Shown here: positions 35,874 to 46,674 of the stretch, one piece after another
How the letters are laid out: every line of letters begins with the position of its first letter
Position numbering within the stretch: position 1 is the stretch's first letter
Assembly: GCA_002189035.1 (NCBI GenBank)
Contig: CM007990.1
Location: 3,224,001-3,288,000 of the forward strand
Origin: Utricularia gibba
Lineage: Eukaryota; Streptophyta; Magnoliopsida; Lamiales; Lentibulariaceae
Length of the DNA: 64,000 bases
Direction of reading: 5' to 3'
Notes under the pieces: model-generated
Seen by the model: the letters and a program-made list of their open reading frames with translations, nothing else
Databases searched by the model: none
Told to the model about the DNA's origin: nothing
Program-made: the position numbers and the translations under genes

Positions 35874-36960
35874 ATTATGAAATATATTGAGGTCAATGAA
35901 GACCTTAGAGCTGAAGTAAGACGCCGGATAGACATAATGCCAGTTCAACATCGCAAGGAAAGGATGAGTTGAGCCATGCGGTAGGTCAAACATTGGGAAG
36001 TGTATCAGGTGGAGCCTACGAAGATGAACACGTACTGTGAAATACACAGAACTGCAGGGCATGACACTATTGACTGTCGAGTAATAAAAAGGGTTATCGA
36101 GCAGTATCATGTAGGTGGAACAACAACCGGTGCTGCCTGAGGTTCGGTGGATCGGCTTGGTCATAAACAGGCACGAGGTGACCAGTTGGGAACTAGTGAA
36201 GGAAGTTGGTATCTGGAGTTCCCACCTAGGCCATAAGAAAATGCAAAATGCAAGGAGGGGAACCCAACTGCTAAATGGGGGCGGAATAAATTAGAAACTT
36301 CACAAGATGCTAACCACGTACAGGATAGTCCACCCTACTCTCGAGGGATCCATGTGGTATTGAGAGGCACTGAAATTGATGAATCCGGGAAAGCAAGGAG
36401 AGGAGTTTGTGAGATCAGATGAAATCGACCTGAGAGAGCTACTTGGGAATGGGAAGAAGTCAATTTTAGTGAAAAGGATGTTTTGGCTGGCCCTATTGTT
36501 CAAAACAAGCCCTTGGTGGTGGCATGAATATGCAGGAGTACAAAAGTGAGAGGGTCCTCTTCGACTAGGGATCTTCTTGCAACATAATAAGGAGAGGAGT
36601 GGCCGAGTTATTCAAATCTTCCAAGGAGGGGAATATCCGCCAAGTCAGCATGGAGCTATATGTTTTCAAACAATCTGCAGTTTGAATGGTCAAAATAATA
36701 ACCCTACCAGTAACATTTGGCACAACAGGTCAAAACTTGAATGAAAGACCGAAGGATTGATCAGTTCAGCATGGCCACCTCATTCGTACACTTAAAAATC
36801 AAGTTCTTGACCCCAAGGGGAATTTGTACCTTAGATATTGATCAAACAATTTCACGGTCATGCTACATCTCATACTGCTGATACCCTTGCTCTAAGAAGC
36901 CAAAAGTGATGATGGTGGAAAAAGATTGCAAGGAACCTCCAAGGCAAGCCATGGAACTAG
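35874..36960 (+). pseudogene. Tat-type gag C-terminus and protease remnant
   Basis: A zinc-finger segment YCEIHRTAGHDTIDC (36033-36078) is the usual Tat CX2-3HX4HX4C-type form. Around 36600-36960 a decayed retropepsin-like region continues towards RT (HLKIKFLTPRGICTLDIDQ at about 36780). Many stops; no active-site triplet is readable. Confidence 0.65.
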
Positions 36961-36974
36961 TGGGGTATAAGTAG

Positions 36975-37641
36975 TTGCAGCTAGTGCGGGAGGATGCCCT
37001 GAAAGTAACTCAAATTGACATGGGTCTAGCAACTGATTTCAAGGAAAGGTTAATAGAATTGTTAAAGAGTAATACTGACATTTTTTCATGGACTGCTGCC
37101 GACATTGTAAGTATTGTCCACTCTATCACTGAACACCACATCGATACTTATCTAGGAGCTAAATCGATTCGACAAAAGCAGAGGCATTTCTCCAATGAGA
37201 AATGCTGAATTATCAAAGACTGAAGAATTATTGGAGTTAGGTTACATGCAGGAGATTCAATACTCGGAGTGGGTTGCCAATGTAGTTGTTGTTCTGAAGT
37301 ATGGAGGGAAATGGAAAATGTGTGTTGACTTCACTTACTTTAATTATTGCTGCGTGAGAGATCCATACACGCTTCCGAAGATAGACAAGCTTGTAGATGC
37401 CATTGCAGGATCTCAAGTTATGAGTATCATGGATGTGCATTCCGGCTACCACCAAATCTTCATGGTCAAAAAGGATCAACTCAAAATGACATTCTACACC
37501 AAAGATGGAGTTAACTGCTATGTGGGCATGTCATTCAATTTGAAGAATGTTGGGGCAACTTACCAAAGATTGGTAAATCATATTTTTTCTATTGAAATTG
37601 GTAATTCTATGGAAGTATATATGGATGATATGAATGAATGA
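36975..37641 (+). pseudogene. Tat-type reverse transcriptase
   Basis: Two frames. 36975-37208 carries the pre-RT segment with LKSNTDIFSWTAADI. 37195-37641 carries WVANVVVVLKYGGKWKMCVD, DPYTLPKIDKLVDAIAG, MDVHSGYHQIFM (usual form DAYSGYNQI; the first Asp is kept) and VYMDDM (DD pair kept). The frame ends soon after. It would copy element RNA to DNA; the ORFs are broken. Confidence 0.9.
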
Positions 37642-37710
37642 AGATGCTCATTTGGCTTACTTGGATTCCTGCTTTTCTTTGTATCGATCTTATAGGTTAA
37701 ACTCATTTCG

Positions 37711-38590
37711 TTGAAATGCTGCTTTGGAGTAACAAGCATAAGATTGCTTGGCGATTACGTCTCAGAAAGAGGAATTGAAGACGATCATGAAAAGATTAAA
37801 GCAATATGCAAAATGCAACCCCAGAAGTTAGTGAAAGAATATCAAAGTCTTATCGGAAAGGAGGCCACCCTCAATGGATTCATATCCTGGTCTACGGATA
37901 AGTCTGCAACTTTTTTCAAGGTCCTCTGAAAGGGAAATATGCTAGAATGGAATGATGACTGTTGGATTGCTTTCGAAAAATTGAAAGAATACCTTTCATC
38001 ACCACCACTTTTTGTAGTACCGAAGGAGGGTGAACCTTTAGGGCTCTATTTATTGGTATCGTTAGTAGTGGTCAATGGGGTCTTTGTAATCATATCAGGG
38101 GAAAAGTATTTCTTGTTATACTAAGTGAGCAAGGTTCTCCTCCTAGCAAAAACTCGGTATTTGATAATCGAAAAATTCATACTTGCCTTGAAAATGATGA
38201 CCACCAAATTGAAATTGTATTTTCATGATCGACATATTATATTTCCCAATCAGCCTTTAAAGAACATTCTCTCTTGACCTGAAATGGCATGAAGGATTCC
38301 CAAGCAGGTGGTCAAGTTAAACACTGGATATTGAATTTACCTCCGGGACGATGATCAAGGCCCAACCACTTGCTGATTTCGTTGTGGAAATGAAAAGACA
38401 CATAGATCGCTCCTTGGACGGTGATCACATTTATATCACTATGAAGTTCTTATTTTCGGATACCAACAACATAGCTGAATATGAAGCTTTGATTGAAGAG
38501 ATGAAGATGGCCAAAGAAATCAGAGTTCCTCGGCTTGATGTCTACATAGACTCCCGATTAGTGCAAGGACAATTCTCAGATGAATTTTAG
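37711..38590 (+). pseudogene. Tat-type RT thumb/connection and RNase H remnants
   Basis: 37711-37929 carries KIKAICKMQPQKLVKEYQSL and a SRSTDK-like block (SWSTDKSATFFKVL). 37939-38124 carries WNDDCWIAFEKLKEYLSSPP. 38351-38590 carries PLADFVVEM and NNIAEYEALIEEM, the RNase H-like block found in Tat elements. Stops separate the frames. Confidence 0.85.
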
Positions 38591-38919
38591 GCTCATGACA
38601 CTTGATGGCCTTATATCGTGTTAACGTAAAGAAACTTGTGAAAACCTTCAAGGCATTCACATTATCACATGTAGTGCAGGAAAAGAATGTATCGGTAGAT
38701 AGCTTGGCTCATTTTGCCGTTGGGTTCAAGATCTAAGAGGAAGAAGTGTGCTGATTTGATTATGAGATCAACCTTCAGTAACACTATAAGTAGTTAACCA
38801 CATCTGTCACCAACCCCGAATGATTTCTCTCCTCAACTAAGCCCTCAAGAGGATTGGACAGACTAGAGGCTTGAAAGTTGCAAACTAGGGCAAGAAGATA
38901 TGTGGTGATCAAGGGAGTT

Positions 38920-39950
38920 CTCTATAAGAAATCATTTTGCGAACCCTGCTGAGATGTATTGGAAGAGAATAGTCTGAGGAGCTTATTATCGGTTTGCAAG
39001 AAGGCGTTGAGAAGGGAACATTGCTGGCCAACCATGGAGCATGATATCAAGGATTTAATAAAGCATTGCAAAGCATGCCAGCATGATGCAGATGTGCCTA
39101 GGAAACCGTCAAATGACCTTATTATCGGTTCTACCACTTTCATGCCCAATCGATCGATGGGGAGTAGACATTATGGGGTCTTTCCCTTAAACAACTAGTC
39201 AAAGGAAGTTTGTAATCGTGGTGATTAAGTACTTCTCCAAATGGGTGGAACGCTGTGACCAAGATATCAGAAGAAACCATCATCCACTTTTTATGGAGAA
39301 ATGTTCTTATCCAGTTCAGAATACCTTGTGAGTTGGTAATTGATAATGACACTCAATTTACAAGGGAAAAGTTGAATACCTTTTTATACAGATACTCCCT
39401 CAAGCACAATTTGAGCTCAGTATATCATATTCAAAACAATTGTCTTACGGAAGTCTCGAATTGGATGCCCCAATAAGGTATGAAAACTAAACTTGAAAAT
39501 TTCGATATGTCTTTAACGGACAGGCTGGATGAGATTTTATGGTCATCCACTACAGAGGAATCTCCATTCATGTTAGGTATGGATCAGAAGCAATATGCCT
39601 AATGGAGTGAACATTGAAGAGCTATTGAGTCGAGCACTATGATGAAGTGAATAATGCCAAATTTTGAAAATTAGAGCTTTAGCTCTTAGAAGAGAAACGA
39701 TAAAATATCTATACTCAACTCGAGGCTTATCAAAATAGGGTTGAAAGAAGTTAGAACAAGTTTGTGTGCCCAAAGGGATTCTCAAAAGTAGACTTGGTAC
39801 TCTAGAGAATATAGGCACAAAAATATGATGCAAAGCTGGAACGCAACTCGGAGAGGCCCATCCGAATTGCGAGAGCCCTTGGTGGAGGACAATATCGGCT
39901 AAAACTCTTCCGATCTTGGAATATGGCACACTTAAGAAAATTTCATGCAT
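38920..39950 (+). pseudogene. Tat-type integrase remnant
   Basis: Zinc-binding part with HCWPTMEHDIKDLIKHCKAC near 39019-39078. The core includes WGVDIMG-like text near 39160, YFSKWVE near 39230 and IPCELVIDNDTQFTREKLNT near 39310. Near 39850-39950 the end of pol reads ARALGGGQYRLK-like and LRKFHA. Frameshifts near 39200 and 39480. Confidence 0.85.
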
Positions 39951-39960
39951 GATGACGAAC

Positions 39961-40684
39961 CTATCGAGATGTCATTTATTTTTCAGCTATTTCACCATTG
40001 TTCAAAATATGTTATTCCATTACTCTTAAGGGTTGTTTTTACTTACCTTATACTCCACTTTCTCATTATTTTCAATAGATTTTACATCTTTCATATTACT
40101 TTGATCTTTTTGGAGAGAGAGTATATTTTATAGATTTTTAGGACACTTTAGATCAATTTGAGGAGAAATCAAGACCCACTAGATTATGGACCTGATGGGC
40201 CATTAATCTCAGCTCGAGACTCGAAAAAATGATGAAGATTTGATCCAGGATGCGTGGATAAGATAAATATTTGAAGATGATCTTGAAATATTTAGATAAA
40301 AGATTTGGATAGAAGATCTTATCCAAACCCATCAAACAAGCTCAATATGAAAACTTGGAGCTACTCTCCTATAAATACTCCAATCTGTCAACTATTAAAG
40401 ACGTCTTTTGATCACCTTTGCTTTGTATTTTTCCTATTTTGTGTTTATTTTCATGTTTGAGTTAAGTTCATGCGTGTGAGTACTTGCAACTAAGGATCTG
40501 CGGTGAAGCCTTGCTTTCAGAAGTCTTGCATGTGTGACTGTTTTACTATGTTTTTTGACATTTAATTTGAGATTTGATTCTGTTTTTCGCAACGTTTTCT
40601 TTACTAACGTGATCTTTAGTATCACATAACTCGAAGGGAGTGTGAAAAAATCAAATGTTTGCTTCAAGCACATAAAGACCCTAA
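39961..40684. other. Unassigned repeat-like DNA
   Basis: No coding capacity. A TATA-like CTATAAATACTCC at about 40370-40382 and the general look (promoter-like centre, ordered AAGATCTTATCC blocks) suggest part of an LTR of an element I cannot name. Confidence 0.3.
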
Positions 40685-41147
40685 GGAGAAGGGCTCAATC
40701 GTAGATCATTGGTAAGGTATATTCTATCTAATCTATGAGAGGTATGAGATGTAGGGGTTAGATTTGGGTATGAAGAAAACATGGGTTATCATAGGAGATG
40801 AAATGGCTCTGATGGCGTGGTTGATTCCATAATCCCACAAAACAATGGACAGTGTTATAACGATCACCGAGTAGCACTATTTTATAATAACACCCCCATA
40901 ACTTGCATAAGCAGGTTAGTTTTCAAGGTTTACACACACAAGTTTGGACGACATTTGAGCAAGGTGGTTCCTAGATCCGAAGCCTCTTTTTTTTTATTGT
41001 TTTTAGCACCAAATCTTTGTTTTGTTTTCAGACTTTTGAGTCATTGCTTTGTAAAGGAAATTCCAATAACAGTTCCATATGGATACGATCTTATTTTATT
41101 ACTTCATACGGTTTCTGTGCACTTGCAAAATTACCATTTGTAATGGT
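40685..41147. repeat. Direct repeat flanking the antisense ORF (left copy)
   Basis: Aligns with 43725-45376 once the solo LTR at 43985-45229 is removed. Shared blocks are GCTCAATCGTAGATCATT/GTTCAATCAGACATCATT, TATGAGATGTAGGGGTTAG and the end AAAATTACCA. The size (about 450 bp) and direct orientation suit LTRs of an old element, but I could not find matching target duplications. Confidence 0.5.
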
Positions 41148-41457
41148 AACCCCTGGTATGAATCAGGCACTGGTTCCAAAAAACACACACTTAAGTGCTG
41201 AAAAAGACCTAAGTAAAGATCTTACTATCAAATCTCGAGATAATAAGTGCACCCAAAGGAAATCCGGCTGCATTCCGAAAGTGCAGAATCTCAGCCAAAA
41301 GAGAGCCTATGTGGATTGGAGAAGTGATTCAGTTGAGTAGACGGTTTAGCTCACATCTCTAGAAGTGGCTCGACATAAGTAAGAAAAAACTTAGGCAAAT
41401 ATTTCAAGTAACAGATGACATGAATATAGAAAAAGGTGCACATTAAAACCAATACTC

Positions 41458-43430
41458 TCAAGTTGAGAAAAGTAACACCCCAAACTGGGACTCAAGCTTG
41501 AACAAGACCCCAAAATAGGGCAAAAATACTAGTTTCGTTTTAAATATAGAAAGTGAGAGCTCAAGGAAGGAGATTGATAGACAGGACAACATGCCCCTCA
41601 AGTCTCGAAGACAACTTGAGACTATGGCTTTCAAACATTCCAAGTCAGGTTCAAAACTGAACTCCAGAGCCTGAAATAGATCTATCCAGGCCTTTTGCAT
41701 ATTCTCATCTCGTTTGAGTGGAGAAATCCAATCCCAGCACAAGTTAGGGACCGAGATGCCAAATACGTTGGCTATTTGGCGCACCTTCCGGTATAGAAGG
41801 AGGCTGATTAAATTGTTCTGTAAAGATCTGATAACTTTGAGAAGTAGGTAGAGCTAATGAAGTCGTCCAGGACCCATTGGCGAGCTAACTCTTGATCATG
41901 AAGCTCAGCCTCTAGTGCCGAAACCCGACCCTTTGTGTGTGTCAACTCTGACTTAATCACCTTGAATCTGGCCTTGAAAACCTCTTTTTTGGAGTTGGTG
42001 TCATCAATGGCCATGCCCATTTCATTCACCAGCATCTCATGCCGAGAACGCTTACTTAATATAGCCTTCAAAGAGCTTTCTTTATCCTACGGTTGTTCGA
42101 TCTCCAAATCCTTGGTGGGTATCGTGGATTGGAGTTCTGAAACCTTGCTCGTAAGGGCTTCAATCTCTTTTGTCAAACCCCAACTGAGAACAAACCCCTG
42201 AAAGCTCAAAATTCCATTTTTATTGTTGCTAACATTTGGAATCAGAAGGATAGACATATTACCTCCCAAATGCCATTTTCAACTCTTGCTAAGGCCTTGA
42301 AGACTTGAAAACAACCTCCTCCAAGGTTGTCTGCAACTTGGCAGGGATTTGAGTTCAGGGGGGGGGGGGGGTGAGGATGAAAAATCCTTGGCCGCATCAA
42401 TAGGAAGTTCAGATGTAGAAGGCCTTGCCGAATCGAAAATCGCCTTCGGATCTGGGATCTCAATGATCTCGGTGGAAAGAGGCACCTTCTCTTTACCCTT
42501 CTCGGTAGAGGCCGACGGAGTTGGATCTCAATTTATGGAAGTTTCCAACTTCGCTATCTCCCATGCGGAGATAGTCGGTGTTATCAAACCATGCCCCTAG
42601 TGAACCACCTAAACGTAAAATCAAAATCAAACCAAGAGTCAAAATAACCCGAATAAGCAAAGAAAGAAGGTGAACCTCAAAAAGTGGTCGTATATCCGAT
42701 TGTCGAACCTCGCAGAGCTCAGCATCAAAATGCGCAGCAACCAAAGCCTTCAAAACCCTTCTCCTTGCCATTTCATTAGCTGCATATCGAGATCAAAGAG
42801 CAATCAAAACAACGAAGTATTATAATTTGGAAAAAATAAGTCTAAGTATGTTTTTGCTTTTTGGAGGGTTTGTGGGCACATGTCTTTACCCAGCTTTTTT
42901 TCTGGGGAGCATGGGGTAGGACAGGAGAAGCATGAACTGAATTACGAAAATGGTCAGGGGACATCGTAATGGGGTAAGAAGTGGATCTTGCATCGAGACC
43001 ATGCGGAGCAAGGAATTCGGTCCAATAGTAATCTCAATTTTAGCCAAGAATGCTTGAGAGGTTCAACGAACCTTTAGAAAGCAACAAGGCATGAGATTCG
43101 TACCAAATGGTGCCTTCACCAAGTCTCCATATATCAGCTGGTGATAAGGACTAGAAAGTAGAGGGCTGATAAGGACCAGAAAGTTTCACCCTAAAGGGGG
43201 TGGGAGGATCAAGGGGAAGTTCCATTTTGATCCTAGTGGAGGAGCAACCCAAACGAAAGACGTCCACTAGTCATGGTAGATATCGAGGGCCTTAATGATG
43301 AAATGCGGGTTATCCTCAAATCGAGTGAATTGAAAATGAGCTCACCCAAACATCAAAGGTTTATCCTTGCGGACAGCGATTTTGAAAACCTAAAGGAAGT
43401 CTACTAAGGACAGAGCTGAGTCCATTTCTG
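41458..43430 (-). pseudogene. Decayed coiled-coil ORF, possible antisense ORF of a Tat-type or LARD element
   Basis: Several minus-strand frames form one broken gene. The 5' part near 43430-43200 reads ALSLVDFL, VFKIAVRKDKPLMFG and SFVWVAPPLGSKWNFPLILP, similar in style to the 'putative gypsy type transposon' (Transposase_28) domain. Then come MARRRVLKALVAAHFDAELC (42771), a proline-rich linker with FSSSPPPPPELKS near 42360, a heptad-rich coiled coil with RFKVIKSELTHTKGRVSALE (41808-42071), and a C-terminal part with MQKAWIDLFQALEF. It lies 1.5 kb beyond the Tat pol end and on the opposite strand, where Tat elements are known to carry extra ORFs. Direct repeats on both sides argue instead for a separate non-autonomous element. 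A run of 12-13 G at about 42360 lies in the linker. Confidence 0.5.
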
Positions 43431-43724
43431 ATGCGTAAAATAAGAAAGTAGTAAAACAAAAAACAGAATTAGGGGCAATAAGAAGACATCAGACGATCAA
43501 GGAGTGCAAAGGGAAATAGAGATCGCTTTTGAAATAAGAAGACACAATACTCTTTTTGAGAGAGAAAACACAATGGTTGTAAGTCCAAGTAGAAAACATT
43601 TTAACACTATTCCTTCTATAAGAAGACATCTAATTCTAGCAAATATTACTTAAAGAGACAATTTGCTTGTGCAAAATCTACAAACAGGTTGGTTATTTAA
43701 AAAAGGGTATGTCCAACAAATAGG

Positions 43725-45376
43725 TAAGGACAAGTGTTCAATCAGACATCATTAATAAGACAAATTCGATTTAATTTGTTTGTAATGTATGAAGTCTAGG
43801 GATTAGAATTAAGTGTGGAAAAAACATGAATTACCACAGTAGGTGAAATTACTATAGTGACATGGTTGATTGTATAATAATTCTAAATGAGAAATGATAT
43901 TATAATAGTTACCAAGTAGTACTACTTTAAAATAATACCTCTACAACTTACACTAACAAGTGGGTATTCAAGGTTTACACATATTGATAAACGGAAATTT
44001 TAGCATATTGTTGCAATAAAATAAAACTTCCATATCAAATACATTTATAAGCCCTAATCTACACAAACTACAAATTGAGAAAACTTGTATAGTGGATGTC
44101 GGGGTCGATCACAAGGAGCTTGTGCTTGTCATGTATTTCAGCAGATACAGAATTTTCAAAGTAACGGTAAGTCTTAGTCTAAACTCGGACCAACAATGGT
44201 AAACAAGTTTGGTAAACAAGATCAGTAGACAATATCAGGTTTTAACACTAAGGTAACAAGTACTAGTTCTAACTCAGAATAATAACAAGGTGTCTTAAGG
44301 GTTTGCAGATGGTTTAGTGCCAAAATTCCTAATTTAATCTACCATGTTCCTACACTTACAACTTCAAATAACCTAAGTCTACTCAAGTCATTCATCATAT
44401 TTTCATCTAAGCTAGTTCCAATTAGGTTTACCTGCATGCAAAGCATATAGAATTAGATCTACTCATGGCTTAATAGAAACAAGAGGTAAAAAACAATGGT
44501 GAATTTTATTAAGATTCCTAGATCCACACCACTATGCTTCACTTTAAGGCACCTCTAGGGCTTTAGCTACTCATATTTGGAAGGTAAAAAATAATGACAT
44601 TAACATAAAACAACAAAAATGTTAAGAACATCGTGCAGAAGTTTTGTGCAGAAACTAAAGACATCAACAACTAAAAGAAAGCTGTAAAGTTCTGGTTTCC
44701 GTCTGCTACTGTTCACAGTCTGGAACAGTAGCGTTGAGCTAGGTCTTGATCTTCTTCTTTCACGCTGGAGGTTCTTCTCCAGAAAAATCACCTTCCTTCT
44801 TCTCCTTTTGTATTTTTTGTGTTCGAGTTGGGGGAGAAACCCCCTCGTGTGTGTTCTGAAAATTCTGGGTGTCCTCTTTTGCGACTCTCTCTCCTCCTCT
44901 TTATCTCGCCTCACATTGCTCAAGGCAAGGATATTCTATGACAAATCTGCTGCTCCTTGCCCTGACTTGCAAACTGCCGTCGTGACAATGTACTGATTGC
45001 CCCCTGCAGCCTAGTGACTTGCACGAAATCCAGATTTCTTCCTTGACTTTTGAGTTGCTGCTGGATTCCAAAATCGGGTTAGACATGGGGGATTTAGCCC
45101 AGTAATATACCAAAAAATCATATTTCCCTAATCAAATAAAAATACTTAAAACTATAAAATTAACACTTAAACATAATTAAAAATTTATGATTTTTTATAT
45201 CCTAAAACATGAAAATTTATGTGTTATCACATAGATATTGGTGAGTTTTAGTAAGATCTAACTTGTATCCAAAACCACTTTTTGTATTTTTTTTTAAAAC
45301 TAATCTTTTTGTTTTGTTTTCAGTTTGTTTCATGTCACTTTACTTCAACAATTTATGTGTACATATAAAATTACCA
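43725..45376. repeat. Direct repeat flanking the antisense ORF (right copy), interrupted by solo LTR copy C
   Basis: Partner of 40685-41147. 43725-43984 and 45230-45376 are the two halves, continuous in the left copy across GGTTTACAC. Boundaries are approximate. Confidence 0.5.
43985..45229 (-). repeat. Solo LTR of Athila-type family (copy C)
   Basis: TGATAAACGG...GTGTTATCA, 1245 bp, flanked by CATAT (43980-43984) and CATAG (45230-45234). It is closest by eye to copy B and has several internal deletions. The open frames at 44600-45113 are chance frames. Confidence 0.85.
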
Positions 45377-45539
45377 TCATTCCATGATTGCTTACTTGAG
45401 AAGCAATTTTTTGATGTTTTAGTTATATAATTGAATGGAACATATGCTGTAAGTTATGAATGATCACGATCCATATGATTCTTAGTTTGCTTATTGATAA
45501 GCATTCAATAAAAGATATCCATATATGTAGAAAGGTGCT

Positions 45540-45900
45540 TCACAACTATTATACTTACATTCCTAAGTTAATTGTGATAGTAGCTTTGAAAGAGATTTAG
45601 AAGACTATCAAGAAAATTCATGATACACGGAGTGTTATTTATTCAACTTTTTCAGTAAAGACAATTGAGAAATTCAAACTAGTTGTATGTCCATGTAATA
45701 GCTTCCAACAAGAATGCAAAACTCAATTGAGTTCTATATACTGGATGCTTGACACTTATGCAAATCTTTAAGGATGCATTTTCACAAGTGCGATTATGGA
45801 TAGATGCTACAAAAGTCTATTGGATGAAGAAAATTGGGATAAAGCAATCAAAATTTGTGATATTTTGAAGTGTTTTTCGAAGCAAAGTTGATTTTTTTAG
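45540..45900 (+). pseudogene. hAT transposase relic
   Basis: The plus strand, with stops, reads KLVVCPCNSFQQECKTQLSS, IYWMLDTYANL and DEENWDKAIKICDILKCF. These match in order the hAT blocks (LDVxTRWNSTYxMLD, then WExAxxIxxFLxxF). The preceding text, reading KTIKKIHDTRSVIYSTFS, fits the usual RxSVKYIRxS segment. Only this central to C-terminal part is seen. Hand alignment; termini not found. Confidence 0.6.
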
Positions 45901-46267
45901 TACTCTTTATTCTATATTTAATCTTTTTTTTTCAATTATTTATGATATCAAGATTAAACTACATGGGTGGATGCAAAATAATGATTCATAGTTAGTGGTA
46001 TAGAATTCGAGATGATGAGCATGTTTTTTAAATATTGGGATGGTTGTCACTTTATATTAGAAATTTGGAATAATCTAGTAAATAACACGTTTTATGGTAA
46101 TGCTGCCCAAGGACGAGCGTAGGTGTTCGGACTAGATGTGAAGATTCTAAGGGTTTCGGCTAGTGAAATAGATGTGAAGATTATCCATTCGATTTCGAAG
46201 TTCTGCACAACTCCCGAAGTGGTCTAGGAGATGCTTTAGATGGGCGTTGAAAATAAGTTAAGCCTTG

Positions 46268-46460
46268 CGGTTGAAGTAGAGGTGCGACTAGTTCCAAACC
46301 GTTCGGTTTTAGCAAACCATTAGTTCATAAACCATGGTTCGTTATAGACTACAATTTCGGTTTTGATTCAGAACTAGATTTCAAAACCTTGAACCAAACC
46401 AAAACTAGAATCGGAACCAATGGTGGTACAAAATCGAAACCAAAACTGGAATCGGACGGT
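46268..46460. repeat. GAACC/GGTTC-rich repeat, left part
   Basis: Interspersed GAACCAAACC and TTCGGTTTT units of a kind often seen in plant non-autonomous DNA elements. A similar block lies at 48883-49040, so the two may be the sides of one unit split by the insertion at 46675-48706. Confidence 0.4.
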
Positions 46461-46674
46461 TATTGCTTAAATGAATGATGCATTTTCCAGGGTGCTTGAG
46501 AATGAATTTCTATTTTGCAAAATATGATCCTGGGCACACTTAGGTGTTTAGAATTGATCCTTAACAATTGTTATAGGTGTTTAGAATTGATCCTGGGCAC
46601 ACTTAGGAATCAATATGAGTGTCTTGATAATTGATAACAAAAAATGTTACGTTATCTAGGCACCCATAACAATC

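Larger units (their letters stand above)
33245..39960 (+). mobile_element. Tat-type Ty3/gypsy retrotransposon, heavily decayed, with nested solo LTR
   Basis: In plus orientation this holds the 3' part of an LTR (33245-33436), a degenerate PBS (33439-33458), gag (33512-34550), a zinc-finger and protease region (35874-36960), RT (36975-37641), connection and RNase H (37711-38590) and integrase (38920-39950). The order and the text place it in the Tat lineage. The solo LTR copy B (34557-35873) splits gag from the zinc finger. Stops and shifts are frequent. I found no 3' LTR of this family downstream, so the right end is open; an antisense ORF further right (41458-43430) may belong to it. Confidence 0.85.

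Noticed and set aside
40017-40684. 3' LTR of the Tat element
   Set aside because: The sequence does not align with the Tat LTRs at 490-1030 or 33245-33436, despite a TATA-like block.
42355-42375. G-run as a possible polypurine tract
   Set aside because: It lies inside the antisense ORF (in the proline codons) and no LTR edge adjoins it.
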